Source of the DNA: Talpa occidentalis
Taxonomy: Eukaryota; Chordata; Mammalia; Eulipotyphla; Talpidae
Assembly: GCF_014898055.3 (NCBI RefSeq)
Contig: NW_023601104.1
Span: 83,683,106-83,747,105 of the forward strand
Direction of reading: 5' to 3'
DNA: 64,000 nt
Shown: positions 1-11,819 of the stretch, one piece after another
Numbering within the stretch: the first letter of the stretch is position 1
Layout: every line of letters starts with the position of its first letter
Made by a program: the position numbers and the translations under genes
Notes under the pieces: model-generated
The model's input: the letters and a program-made list of their open reading frames with translations, nothing else
The model's database searches: none
Told to the model about the DNA's origin: nothing

Positions 1-200
1 AGCATAATAGGTTAATATTTATAATACATGACATGAGGGGAATGTAATACATCACATAGATGAGGAATTCTTGGTAGTTTCAAGGTCAGGTAAGGACAAT
101 TGTGAAAAAGACAATGACTTTTTAAGCAAAGGAACAACAAATGGAAAGAAGGAGAAGACTGAGCTAGCCTAGTTGTCAGGGAGCTAAAAGTGGATGCCCA

Positions 201-468
201 GGGCCTTCCTGGTGGTCCAAGGGGTTAAGACACAACCTTTGAAGCTATCCACAGCCACTGCAGCATGAGTTAGATCCCTGGCCGAGGAGCTACCCACATG
301 GCACAGCCGACCTCTCCTGTCTCTCCCGCTGCTCCCCTCAGCAGTGTATTTCAGTCAGTCTGCCTGTTCTGTTCCTCACTCTGTCTCTGGTGAGTCCTCT
401 CACCCCCCACACCTCTGGCCTGTACCCCAATTCTTGTATGCATAAATAAATAAGTCTTTAAAAAAAAT
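201..468 (+). mobile_element. tRNA-derived SINE, full length
   Basis: Starts with a tRNA-like head (GGGCCTTCCTGGTGGTCCAA), continues through a degraded B-box region and the CT-rich body (CAGCAGTGTATTTCAGTCAG), and ends in AATAAATAAGTCTTTA plus poly(A). It is flanked by a perfect 16-bp target-site duplication, TAAAAGTGGATGCCCA, at 185-200 and 468-483, which fixes both ends. Perfect duplication implies a fairly recent L1-driven insertion. The tail belongs to the subfamily with the ACAAGAACTGGGGTACAGG signature (read on the opposite strand). Confidence 0.93.
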
Positions 469-549
469 AAAAGTGGATGCCCAAGGACGCTGAACACGGG
501 GTGGGTCATGAGACAAGGCTGAACAAATAGGTAGAAGGCAATTGAGAAG

Positions 550-875
550 GAGTTCACCTTAGATGCTACAGTGTTTGGAAGTGATTTAAATTGTGCAATG
601 GGAAAGAGTTAAAAAAATTAATAAGAAAAAGACTCCTAATTTTGTTAGAGACATAAGTCAACAGTTCTGTTTAGAATTTGTGAGTGTGCGGACGCGCGTG
701 CGTAAGCTCACACTTTGGGCAGGAGGATTGGGAGGACTGGAGATGATATGAACTAATAGGTAGTTATTGTAGTGATTCTGCTGAGAAATAGCATGGTCCT
801 GGAATGACAATACACAGAGGGATCAAAGGATAAGGTGTGTGGAGGGTGAAAAGAGAGTCAAGAATGATCATGTGG
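550..875. repeat. Possible ancient L2-like interspersed repeat
   Basis: The stretch GGTAGTTATTGTAGTGATTC followed by a purine-rich run, GTGGAGGGTGAAAAGAGAGT and AAGAATGATCATGTGGCA recalls a widespread ancient mammalian repeat in which a 'pair ... one in ... integrated purine-rich' segment is followed by 'GAGTCAAGGATGAC'. I associate it with L2-type elements, from memory only. Strongly diverged; boundaries approximate. Confidence 0.3.
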
Positions 876-930
876 CAGACTCCTAGCAACACATAGCCTA
901 CCAAGACTAAATCCAAAGAACTAATAAGGA

Positions 931-1195
931 GGGCCTCCTTGGTGGCACAGGGGTTGAAGGCTCAGTGCTATCAAGCTAGTGCCAGCCACTGCAGTATGAG
1001 TTCGATCCCTGACCAGGGAGATACCACATGGCACAGCCAACCTCTCTTGTCTCGACCGCTGCTCCCCTCAGCAGTGTATTTTAACAGATCTGCCTTTCTG
1101 CTCCCCACTTTGTTGCTGTGAATCATCTCACTGCCCTCTCATACCTCTGGCCTATACCCCAGTTCTGGTACACATAAATAAATCTTAAAAAAAAA
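931..1195 (+). mobile_element. tRNA-derived SINE, full length
   Basis: Head GGGCCTCCTTGGTGGCACAG, body with CTGCTCCCCTCAGCAGTGTA, tail ACATAAATAAATCTTAAAA. Flanked by the direct repeat AACTAATAAGGA at 919-930 and 1195-1206. Same family and orientation as the copy at 201. A 60-codon ORF over it is a by-product of the SINE body. Confidence 0.92.
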
Positions 1196-1206
1196 ACTAA
1201 TAAGGA

Positions 1207-1941
1207 TATTCAATTAGTGATTAAAAAAATCAACTTCACTGATGAATTCTAACACTTAAAGAACTAATGTCAATTTTCAGACTACTTCAAAATTTAAAGA
1301 GGAGTGAATAATTCTAACTTATCCCATGAGCCCCATATTACTATAACTTCAAGCTAGACAAAAAAAGAAAGCTAGTGCTTTGCCATGAGTGCTACAAAAT
1401 GAGCGTTGGTGCTAGGCAAGGGGCAGCTGCGATCCATGGGCTGGGACACCAGAGCCATGGCCCTGGATTTCTCAGCCTTTCCTCCATGCTTGCAGGGTTG
1501 CTGCTGAGAGTTAAGTCATTAAGACTGACACACAATGAAAGGAGGAAAAGCTGGTGCTTGTCTAAGCAACTGAAAGGTCCACCCAGATCTCCAAGGAATA
1601 TGGCATGTTGGATTTCTGCTGCCCACTAATTGTGGGGAACACAGCAGAAGCATTAGGGAGAGTGGAGTGGAGCACGGTGACTTACAGTCTCTTCCACAGG
1701 ACTGAAATATGAACTGTGTGAACAGCTGTTTCCCTGCCTTCCTCCACACCTATAGCTCCTCTATGACTTCTTTTAATAGAAATTCTTGCCCCTCATCTAG
1801 ATATGTCCAAATGATCAGGGTGGAGATTGGTGTGTTCCTTGTCCCTTCTCAAAATGGCTTTGGGAATCTCACGTCCTCTCTTGTGATGTAAGCTGTTTTT
1901 ACCTCATCAAGTTGATACAACACTCCATGACTGGTAACTTG
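1207..1941. other. Unique sequence, no gene recognised
   Basis: About 0.7 kb between SINEs. Two overlapping ORFs of 76-84 codons on opposite strands near 1375-1749 look like neither a known domain nor a conserved coding pattern. The local GC content is a little higher than the surroundings, which may mean an old repeat I cannot name. Confidence 0.4.
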
Positions 1942-1952
1942 TTTTCAAGGAT

Positions 1953-2113
1953 TTTTTTTTAAAGATTTATTTATTTATTTATACAGCACTGGGTACAGTC
2001 AGAAGCACAGGAGGGTGAGAGAATTCACCAGAGCTAGAGTGGGGAATAGAGCAGGCCGACTGACGAAGTACACTGCTGAGGGGAGCGGTGGGCGGCAGAA
2101 GTCGGCACGCCTA
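1953..2113 (-). mobile_element. tRNA-derived SINE, 5'-truncated, second subfamily
   Basis: Read on the plus strand: TTTAAAGATTTATTTATTTA, then CAGCACTGGGTACAGTCAGA and the GGTGAGAGAATTCACC body, stopping at GGGCGGCAGAAGTCGGCACG. The tRNA-like head is missing. The direct repeat TTTTCAAGGAT flanks it (1942-1952 and 2114-2124), so the truncation happened at insertion, not later. The CACTGGGTACAGTCAGAAGC signature separates this subfamily from the ACTGGGGTACAGGCCAGAGG one. Confidence 0.9.
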
Positions 2114-2324
2114 TTTTCAAGGATGTTACCTGTCAAATATAATCTTTATTAAGGCTCTGGAATAAAAAAAAACTATTCATGCCTTCTTCAGAAAATATAA
2201 TCAATAGTCCTGTAATTAGTTCCCTTCTATGATTTTGACTTAGCATGTGTTCAGTTAGAATATGCTTTTTAACACAGAGGCCAAGACATTAGCATAAAAA
2301 GGCATTTTCACAGGGGATCCATAG

Positions 2325-2600
2325 ATTTATTTATTTATTTGCTGTTATATTTATTTTCTTACATCATTAGTCCTTGTAGTCCTCCTGCTACTGGGGCACC
2401 CAGGATCCATCACCACTCCCCCTTGTGCTCTTCCTTCCCCTATTTTGACTCCTCTCTTTGTCCCTCCCCTGCTGTGTACCTCAAATCCAAGAGGTTGGAT
2501 TTTATAATCCTTTGTCTTTCTTATTCTTTTTCCTATTTTCATAGTTGTGGTCTCCAATTTCAATATAAGCGAGAGCTTCTTGACTGTTTCTGATATTTAT
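2325..2600 (-). mobile_element. Old L1 3' UTR fragment, antisense
   Basis: Contains TTAGTCCTTGTAGTCCTCCT, then CCCCCTTGTGCTCTTCCTTC and a pyrimidine-rich run. The same order of motifs (TGTAGTC..., CC-TTGTGCTC, CTCCCC) recurs near 36240 and 37430, where it adjoins the L1 3' UTR pattern seen at 63700. Read as a diverged antisense LINE-1 3' UTR. Confidence 0.45.
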
Positions 2601-2720
2601 TTGTGCATACTTGTTGATCTGTTCATGTAGCACATCTTAGAAAAGGTGACTATTTCTTCTTACTTTTAATCTTTTCACATTTTATGCTTTTATTCTTATA
2701 AAACCATTGCTTGCTATTTT

Positions 2721-2985
2721 TTAAAAAGATTTATTTATTTATGCATACAAGAGCTGGGGTACAAGCCAGAGGTGCGGGGGGTAAAAGGATTCACCAGAGA
2801 CAGAGCGGAGAACAGAACAGGCAGGTTGACTGAAGTACACTGCTGAGGGGAGCAGTGGGTCAGTCAGGAGAGGTCTGCTATGCCATGTGGGTTGCTCCCT
2901 GGCCGGCCAGAATCGAACTCATGCTGCAGAGGCTGTGGATTGCCTCATAGTGTGGTGCTTAACCCCTTGCGCCACCAGGGAGGCC
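2721..2985 (-). mobile_element. tRNA-derived SINE, full length
   Basis: Plus-strand reading runs from TTAAAAAGATTTATTTATTT through ACAAGAGCTGGGGTACAAGC to the reverse-complemented head GCGCCACCAGGGAGGCC. A perfect 16-bp duplication CATTGCTTGCTATTTT lies at 2705-2720 and 2986-3001. The tRNA-like B box (TCGAACTC region at about 2910) is readable. Confidence 0.94.
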
Positions 2986-3001
2986 CATTGCTTGCTATTT
3001 T

Positions 3002-5040
3002 GAAAGAAGAAAATAAGAAGAAAAAAAATGGATACCTCAGCACCAGTTTGACAAATTAAGCACACTCAAACCTGGGGATCCTGAGTGATGTCGAGACTTG
3101 AAGGTCCATCAATAGTCTCATTGTTGAGCATAAACATCTCACGTAAAGTCAGGATTCTGAATAAGGCACTCTGTGAAGAATGTTCAAAGACCCCACATAC
3201 TTTTAACTTAAGCAATACCAAAGCTAGAGTTACCAACATCTGTTTCAAACAGTTTCCATTAAGAGCCATGCCTTTTACAAGGAGAAATCTGAAGAAAATG
3301 TCACGTGCTTACCATTACATCATACTGAGGAACTCTGTCTGCCTTTGTAAGACACAAGGTTGTATGAACTTAAACCCTAGCCCCACCCCATAAACTATTA
3401 ATAAAAACTGCTCTTTTTCACACAGAGTGGACAGTCCTGGAGGTGGTATGTTAAAAGAAAGATATCTCCATCAGACCCATACAATGGATACTGTATTTTT
3501 AAAAAATGTTTTAAAATAAAATCCTATAATGTAGACCTCTACTAAGCACTCTGTTGGGTTCATTGGGAGGTAAAACAAATCAAGCCCAAGTAAAGCAAAA
3601 CTTCTTCAAAACCAGTATGATTCCCAAAGCAGCTGGGATGTATAGTGAGTCTCAGAATCATAAATCACATACATTAGGGTTGGTGTTGATTCCTTGCTTG
3701 GTTCCAAAAGGAGAATTTCTGTGAGCCAAGTATTATACGCCCAACAAAACCATATATTAGACATGAGAGCAGAATCCTTTTCAGTAGAATATTGACTTCT
3801 TGAGAGAAAATCACCTAATCAGAACTGTAAGTAGAGATTGCGGAACATTTACTAACATGGATACAGGATTTTTATTCTGACACTTCAGTTAAGAACCCAT
3901 TGGAGTCACTTATCCAATGGTTTCAAGACTAAAAAAAAAAAGGGAACTGTGACACCTGAGTCATAGGACCTTCTACAGTGAGAGGCGAGAGGCAAATTGT
4001 AACACATGCCACAGAAGTGCTCGGTGAAATATAAAGTATTCTGAAATTATTTTGTAATTTTTTCAAACAAGGTATGAAATCAAAATAAATGAAACAAATT
4101 TAATGAAATCTGGGTTTCCTCTTCAGACTTGATCTTAAATAAATTACTACATATTTAATAGTTTAAATACTTAAACTATTAAAAGATGAAGATGTTTACC
4201 ATTTCAAATACTGACACTATCCCAATGGCTACATGTCATCTGCTTTTCCAGAATTCCAGAATTGTAACTCAGAATAGTTTTACTCTATTTTTTTATTTCG
4301 TATATAGTGTTTAAAACTTTAGCTATCCATATTACAGAAATAAGGAAATTTAAATTCTACCCTACAAAATGCGCATACTTTCTCTTCACTCACTATTATT
4401 TGATAAGCTAGAGTTAAAGGACACTCAACATGGAATGGGGTGGAGCTCAACCCATTCTCTTTCCATCATGAGTCATTCATCAGAACAATATTTTTTAATC
4501 AAACAGGAATGTGCTTAAGAGAAACTAAATATGAAAAAAAGAAATAAGCAAAAGCTACCCTTTCTCATGTCAAGACTCCTTCACATATAACTGAATTTCC
4601 TCCCTAAAGGGAATACCTGATCTCATGAGATGATGTGCATTATTATTCCAAAAAGAGTTGTACTCTCAATTATTCAGCAGATTTATTTTAATGTGATGAG
4701 TAGTCCCCCAATAGATGTTTTTCTATAGTCTGTGTTTTCCTATAGCAGCCTCATGTAGATTAAGATTAAATGAAATAAACTCAGCTTCTCAGTCACACTA
4801 TCAGTATTTCAAGTGTTCAACAGCCATCTCTATGGCTAGTTGCCACCATATTGCTTACTGGTATAGAACATTATTTCAGTGAAGAAAGTTCTCTTTGGCA
4901 GTGTTAATCTAGCTTCTCTTCACTTGGTCAATGTGCCTTCTTTAAGAAATAAATAAGAAAAATCTTTCATAGTATCATAAAATGCAGATCTGGGAAGGAC
5001 AGAAAAAAAGATGGGTTTGATCCAAACTGTTACATTCCTC
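3002..5040. other. Unique AT-rich sequence, no feature recognised
   Basis: No SINE or LTR and no long ORF. The opposite-strand ORFs at 3066-3393 (67 and 102 codons) overlap each other and show no known protein similarity. Several short A-runs occur. Nothing else supported. Confidence 0.5.
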
Positions 5041-5580
5041 TAGCTGAGATCATTTAATTTATTTTTACAAGGTGAAGTGACTCAGACCTAGAAATATCAA
5101 GTGATTGGTTAAAATTCATGTAGGAGATTTGAGCTTGGGTGAACTTTATTCTTATTCCAATACTTCTTTTATAATTTTATTTAACATAATGTCATCTACT
5201 TTACTCATCATGAACCCTTAAAAAACAAAGCCCAACAGGCTTCCATTTTACTGACTTCGAGAATAATTCCTTGTGAAATTTACAGATGAAAAGAGAATAT
5301 TTATGAAACATATTAAGAATACCATCTCATTATATACGATCCAAAAAAATGTTTAAAGTATGAACATACTAGAATAAGTATATTCTACTTACAACAAAAC
5401 ATACCTTAACTCCTTCATTTCACTAACATACACAACAATCTAACACATTTCCATTATGATACCGTTTCATAGATGGGGGAAAGTGGAACAAAGATTAGGC
5501 AGCACACAAAGGATCACAAAACTAGAAAGCATGTGAAACAAGCAAGCAAATAAAAAAACTGGAAGGCTGTAGATGCCCCA
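5040..5580 (-). repeat. Possible diverged MIR fragments
   Basis: Two places recall an antisense MIR core: AGGTGAAGTGACTCAGACC with following AAGTGATTGG near 5070-5110, and CATAGATGGGGGAAAGTGGA with GGATCACAAAACTAGAAAGC near 5469-5540. They match the antisense order 'CAGATGAGGAAACTGAGGC ... GGTCACACAGCTAGTAAGTG' as remembered. Weak. Confidence 0.35.
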
Positions 5581-5940
5581 AGATTTAAATCCATGTGTGT
5601 TTGATTCTTAAAATCCATTTCCTAATCATAACATTCTACAGGTAACCTGCTTTGAAGAATGAGTGGGGAAAATGTTCTCTTAGTTTTTTCCCAGTCCAAC
5701 ATTGCATGAAGCTGTTGCTTGTGCGTGTGTGTGTGCGTATGAGAAAGACATAATGCTATTTTTCATTATGCTTGTGTATTTCTGCTCAGTTTTCCATTTT
5801 GACTGACTTGATAAAGATAATAGACGAGGACAGGGGAAGGAGGTAAAAGAACACAGATTTATATATTGATTAAGGACAGATTCTTCAAATATAAAAAGCA
5901 AACATTTCTTCACTGTTTCACTGTTATCCTTGTTCTTCCT

Positions 5941-5941
<1 letters not shown>

Positions 5942-6007
<66 letters not shown>
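5942..6007. repeat. Compound microsatellite (CT)17(CA)16
   Basis: Seventeen uninterrupted CT units at 5942-5975 are followed directly by sixteen CA units at 5976-6007. It produces spurious ORFs on both strands (a Glu/Arg-repeat one on the minus strand, a Ser/Leu-Thr/His one on the plus strand). These are not genes. Confidence 0.97.
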
Positions 6008-6012
<5 letters not shown>

Positions 6013-6019
6013 ACTCATA

Positions 6020-7670
6020 CTCAATCTGAGAAGAAATCAGTTTTATAAGTATGATAATATGTGTATGCAACAGTAGAGATTTGTCTTTTTGAATAGGATT
6101 TTGCTCTATACTTCTTTCAATTCCAAAATAAAACAATGAAAACCCAAGTGTTTCTTATGTTACAAAAATCAAGTAAAGTTTAAGTACAGGAAGATCAATT
6201 AAATAGTATCTATGAAATAGGGAAATAGTCAACACACAAGATAAATCGAGAAAAGCTTTGAAATAATAATAGACTTTCTGGAACTAGTGTCTGTTGAGAA
6301 AATTACAATTGGAATATGAACTACCACACTGTTTATTAAAATAAATATTCATTCTACTGAGAGGGTGTCTGATGGTAATGAGAATAAAATGACTATTCAT
6401 TTCTAATATGTGCCTCATTCTATCAGGGCTCATCCTGGGTACAGGAGAATGTATATGGAAGGCAGAGCTCATTCACTCTCCATGTATTTCTTACACAGAC
6501 TACTTGATGATGAGTTTAGTATATGAATGATCTCCTGCAGCATCTTATCTTGAAATATATAATGAAATTGATTCACATGTTAGCAAATGTCCACACACAT
6601 CAGGGAGACCGATCACTATTCTCCCCATGAAAATGTTGACATAGCTCTATGAAAATACGAAGAATGTTGCATTTTAATGAAAAATTTTTATTTTTATATT
6701 AAATGTTCACGGGATGAAACTTTGTCTCCAGCATAATTGATTCAAGCAACAAATGGGGCATAGGATCTGGAGAAAGGTGCCCATCAATATCCTTATTTCT
6801 AGACCAACTGTAAGCTGAGCATGCCTGTGCTATTTTCCAGATGACCACCAGAAGAACTCTTTTTTCAGAGCTATTTTTCATATCACTATATCTTTCAACT
6901 GATGAAATGCCTAGAGACTTGAAGCTTTCAAGCCATGTGGGAGCCATACCTTCCATTAGCATGGAGGCCATAGAGACCTTGTTTTTTTAGCAGCTGATCA
7001 GCAGGCTTTGCTCAGAGAAGGCAAAAGCCAAGACAACTTCCAAATACTTTATTTCTGTTTTTAACTATTGTATTTTCATAAACCCATATTACAACCAAAT
7101 TTTAAAACCAAGTACATAATATTAAATATTAATTTAGAAGAACTTGAAGGAAATCATATTACACCTCCCCAGTAAATTTAATTTAAAATATTAAAAGCAA
7201 ATGCTTTCCGTGTATACTGTGTTTGCCTTTTTGGAAATAGGAGCATGCGAGCTGATTCACATGTTTATTAAGTGACTACCTGTAATGGGAGAATTCTCAG
7301 AAAGTCAGATAGGAAAGCCCACACACCATGGGAAATGGACAAGTTCTTATTACTGACAATTTATTTTCTCAAGTCTTCCTAATCATTTCACCCAACAACC
7401 AATTGAATCTACTTAAATATAATCTTCCCTAGCAATACTTCATGGATAAAAATAAATAGATACCTCTCAAAATAATGTCTAAGAAAGAGGAAGAAGTATT
7501 TGCAATCAGTTGAAGTGGCAGTTCACATTTTTACAAAGAAGGGGGAGAAAATTGAGCAATCATTCATTCCATTTTATATTTGCTTTACTTTTATTTATTT
7601 AATTTTTATTACAGCCCTTTGGTTAGATAATATACTTCATTGTATTTTTCCAGTAAACCTTAGGAGATAA
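6020..7670. other. Unique AT-rich sequence, no feature recognised
   Basis: No SINE, LTR or recognisable exon. The minus-strand 90-codon ORF at 6699-6971 shows no motif I know and no supporting splice or coding pattern. Confidence 0.5.
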
Positions 7671-7686
7671 AATTATGTAGATTTTA

Positions 7687-7956
7687 AGATTCATTTTTGT
7701 TTATTTATGCATACAAGAATTGGGATGTAGGCCAGAGGTGCAGGATGCAAGGGTGAGAGGATTCATCAGAGAAAGAGTGGGGAGCAGAACAGGCAGATCT
7801 ACTGAAACACACTGCTGAGGGGGGCAGCAGGCGAGACAGGAGAGGTCTGCTGCACCATGTCGGTCAGCCTCATGGTCAGGGATTGAACTCATGCCACAGT
7901 GGCTGGTAATAGCTTGCTAGGGTGATACTTAAATCCTGCACCACCAGGGAGATCCC
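7687..7956 (-). mobile_element. tRNA-derived SINE, full length, diverged
   Basis: Plus-strand order: AT-rich tail, ATACAAGAATTGGGATGTAG, the body, then ACCACCAGGGAGATCCC (head, reverse). The duplication is AATTATGTAGATTTTA (7671-7686) versus AATTATATAGATTTTA (7957-7972), one mismatch. Slightly older than the copies with perfect duplications. Confidence 0.92.
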
Positions 7957-7972
7957 AATTATATAGATTTTA

Positions 7973-10900
7973 TTTCATGAGTTCTATTTACTTTGGAAGA
8001 AGACTTTCGCACAAGGGACAATGGGTCACTTTATCTGTTCAGTGGAATTTAGTGAAGAAAGGCTGTATCCAAATCCATATATAGTGGAACTGTACTGCCT
8101 CTGAGTGCCTGGTTATACTGAATATCACCATTTTAGTGGTTCATTCAAAATATACAAAGCTTTGGCACAAGGGCACAGCTTCTTACTGCTGATGGTTGAC
8201 ACTCAAAAATCTATCTCCATTTCCCTTCAGCATTGGAGACTGTTGGTTGGAGAATTTGCCATAAAGCGGCAACCATTAGTTTGTTCAAATGTTATGAAAT
8301 GGTGAACTGATATTTTATCTTTAGTGACTTAGAGTAGTCACATCATTAGGTTAATGATTGTTGAATGTTTAAATGTCTTTGTTTATCTTCATCTTTGGAA
8401 TAGACCAAGTGGACAGTGAAGATTATTTATTCTCTATTAGTTAATGCATTTGGCTATTGTATGGATACTCCCTGAGCCCCCCATTTTACCATGGTGAAAA
8501 GAAGGCAATTTCCACAAGCCTAAAATGTTGTCAAAGTGGTCTCTGACTTAAAATAACCCACATAATTTATTCATTATATTTAAGTTGCTTAAGTTCAACA
8601 AATATTTATTGATCATCTTCAGAAAATGAAGTTCAACTAATTTAATAATAATTGATTGGTGAATAGTACAATGGTCAATCCTTATGAGTTGAGAGTAACA
8701 GAGTAAATCTAAGAAGTTTCTTGTTGAACAGCAGACAAATCATTACTTAGGTTTTAAATATAGACTCAAAGCCACAGTTCAATTTAAGATATACCCTACA
8801 TAAAATATTGTTTTTTTCTTAAAGGGAGGATATTCACAGTCATATATGTGGGTTAAAATCAGAGCTAAAATACTTTAATCATGTAATTTTAGTTTACAAT
8901 GAAATATTTTCAATTCTTTGCTCTCTATTTTTCTATTACAGTAGCTCAGATCTTTATAGTAGATGCAAAACTCTCCTGCACATATCTGTAATTGTCAATC
9001 TTTTCCTTAGAAGTCCCCCTTTTGTATTAAAAGATGTGTTACCTAAGATTAGCTTCATGTTACCTAATGTCAGTTTGATTTTCATCCCCTTGCCAAAAAG
9101 TCTCTGTTGTGTTTAATGAAGCGCCTTCGTTAACTTGGCTTCCAAGGCCAGCCACCCATAACCCGGCCCCTTCTTTGCCTCATGTACTACCATTTTCTAA
9201 CTCACATGTCTGTACTATCATAGTTTCCTATATGCACAGACATTCACATCACATGTATGTTCACACATATCACATGTGCATGCATATAGATACCCCACAC
9301 TAGATGCACTTACTCTCATACAACATTGCATCAGGCTAATGGAGCTGCCTTTGTCAGTAGTGACCGTCTGAGCCAGCAGAGGAACCAGAGCAGTAGTATA
9401 TGGCCTTCAGGTGGTCAGAACAGATTTCTGGCTTATTCTGTGACTTATAGTAACCATGGGCGACCTATTGACTGACTAGTCTCCCTGGGGTCTTTTGCAT
9501 GCATCATGGAGATTAGGTGAGTGGAATCTAAGGAGTGAAAAAGGCCAGAATAATTGCTCAGGGACATTAGAGATGTGTCATCTTCATTTGTATTTAAATT
9601 TGGTGAAGCTGTAAAAAAGAGATGATTTTTTTCCCTTATGTTTCTGTAAGGCATTCTCAGGTCAATATAGCATGCTAATATATGATGACTTTCTAGAAAC
9701 TTTCTAGGGAGTGGGATATCTCTACTATCTCATTTATGTTTTCAGTATCTTTCAGTGACTTGAAAAGTGAGCATAATTTAATGGAACAGGAATTCATTTG
9801 ATAATTATGAGTTCACTTTTATACTTATATAATTACTTAAGGATTATATAGGCATCAGAATGTTCATTAGCTGATTTATATAAAAATATGTGGGGGGATT
9901 GCAATTGTATTGCAGAAAAGCATCTAAAACATCCAATGTTAACACATTGATAATTTGAAATGCTAGATAGGAAATACATTTAAATAAAGCAGGTAACATG
10001 CCTTAGGTCTTAAGTTTAAATTATTCCAAAGTGTTTAAAACAATCCACTTTTTGACTTTGAAAAGTCAATTTACTTCGACTAGTGCTGGAAAATCTAAGA
10101 AAGAAAAACAAACTTGTGATAGTTCAAACAATATTGGTAAAAGAAATAAGCAGAATCTTAGAAACAAATGACTTGAAATTTCTATTTTACAATCTCTAAC
10201 TGAACAGAATACCAGATTTAACAATTAATTTTTTTTGGGATGTGGTCTTAGAACATGTTTCATAAATATGCTCTGGAATTCTAAGCATATATTCCTTTGA
10301 GAATAGTGGCCCCATTTTTTCATGGTTTCTATATTTATCTTAAACCCAAGCTGTTTTCTGCTCATGCTTTAAAGCTATTATTTCATATCCCAAATAGTCC
10401 CAATCACTCAGCAGCAAAACCAGGGGTCTTCTGGAATATATCGAATATTTTCCAAGCTGGCCCTTATTCAATTAAGTGCAGGGGATGAGAAGAACACAAT
10501 TTCATTAGGACATGCTTGCAAAAACAATTTCAGAATTAATATATCCTATGAATTTATCATTTTCATGCAGGTAATCACATTGTATATGAGAAATAGAATT
10601 GTTGATTTGTGCAAATACTAATTGTGCAGTGGGTAATTGTGCAAGCACTAATTCATACTCTCAAAATGGTCAGGATGACTCCCCTTTTCAAGGAATGTTA
10701 GGCTCAGATTGCAGCAGGAAGGCAACACTATACAGAAGCCAAAATATACCTATCTTGCCATCCCACAAAGCCTGGTTCCAGTGTAGGAACTCTACCCAGG
10801 CTAAGAAAAAGAGCCCCATTGGAGTATTTTCACTTTGTGATCAAGCCAAGCTCTTCAAAAGGATTGTGGTTGTGGGTTTCCACAGCAATGAGAATTCCAA

Positions 10901-10980
10901 GAAGGCACAAGAAATCTAATAATACCTTCTGCCCTCTTGAGGTCTTTTACTTTCTTTCTCTGAAAGAGAAAGAGGGGACT
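7973..10980. other. Unique AT-rich sequence, no gene recognised
   Basis: Three kilobases free of the common SINE. A loosely (CA)-rich, purine/pyrimidine-alternating patch at about 9225-9300 (ACATGTATGTTCACACATAT) is a degenerate microsatellite. The ORFs of 60-106 codons (for example 10599-10919) show no recognisable domain. Confidence 0.5.
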
Positions 10981-10984
10981 GGTT

Positions 10985-11130
10985 CAAAAAAATGTTGTTA
11001 GTTTTAAGGAGAAGGTAGTATTTGAGATGGGTTTAGACTTTCACATGACTGGGATGAAAAGTTGAGGGGAGTAGGTTGGTCTGGGAGAGGGAAAGAGAAC
11101 CAAAGCTGCCCACAAACCACTTCCTATCTG
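10985..11130 (-). repeat. Possible diverged L2 fragment
   Basis: AAGGAGAAGGTAGTATTTGA, then GATGGGTTTAGACTTTCACA, resembles the remembered antisense L2 3' order 'GAGGAAGTGACATTTGAGCTGGGTCTTGAAGG'. Followed by a purine-rich stretch as expected. Old and diverged. Confidence 0.35.
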
Positions 11131-11439
11131 TGCTCTTTTCCCAACTGCTCAAGCCAAGTATTTTGAGGGTCAGGAAAACCAGATACATTTTTTCTTGTGG
11201 AAATTCTCATCTGGGTCTAGAGAGAACTTATGAATAAATATGCTTGTGTGCAAGATGACTCGAATAGCAGAAACCCCCAACCACTTATGTTGGTGGACTA
11301 AAGACCATGCTCCTTAAAATCTCTTTCATTTATTATTATTATTTTTTAATTTTATGTATTTTTTACATCATTGTCCAGTGAAGTGATAGCTCTAACCAGA
11401 ATTTTATAGTGTCGACTAACACCCATAGATTGCACCAGC

Positions 11440-11442
<3 letters not shown>

Positions 11443-11484
<42 letters not shown>
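11443..11484. repeat. Microsatellite (TA)21
   Basis: Twenty-one uninterrupted TA units, likely polymorphic. It gives an artificial Tyr/Ile-repeat ORF on the minus strand. Confidence 0.97.
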
Positions 11485-11488
<4 letters not shown>

Positions 11489-11612
11489 ATCACTTTAGAC
11501 TTCAAAAAAAGAAAGAAAATGTATGTGAAAGTGTCTTTACTTAGAAGACAGCTGATTGATTTAATGAACCTGGGCGGGGGGGGGGTGTTTCTGAGAAAGT
11601 TTTTGCTTTTCA

Positions 11613-11810
11613 TGAGTATTTTTTTTTTATTTTCATATTCCCCATACAATTGCAACCCTGATTTTGACCCCAATCCCTCCTTCCCCCACCCCCCCAAAGA
11701 GTGTCTCTGGTTCATAGTTGTTTGTTGATTTTGATTTTTTTTCTTTTTTATAGTTATTCTTTTTCCTGGTCCATATTTTTGTTGTTAGTTTTGGAAAGTC
11801 AGACTTGTAG
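11613..11810 (-). mobile_element. L1 3' UTR fragment, antisense
   Basis: Contains ATTCCCCATACAATTGCAAC, TTTGACCCCAATCCCTCCTT and GAGTGTCTCTGGTTCATAGT, then TATAGTTATTCTTTTTCCTG. The same series occurs at 63715-63880, where it runs into recognisable antisense L1 ORF2 3' sequence. Hence an antisense LINE-1 3' end, 5'-truncated. Confidence 0.8.
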
Positions 11811-11819
11811 TCCTTTATT

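Noticed and set aside
5680..6048. ORFs with Cys/Val, Arg/Glu, Ser/Leu and Thr/His repeats
   Set aside because: Direct translation of the (CT)17(CA)16 microsatellite.
10599..10919. 106-codon plus-strand ORF as a small gene
   Set aside because: No domain, signal peptide or codon bias; an overlapping ORF in another frame is just as open.
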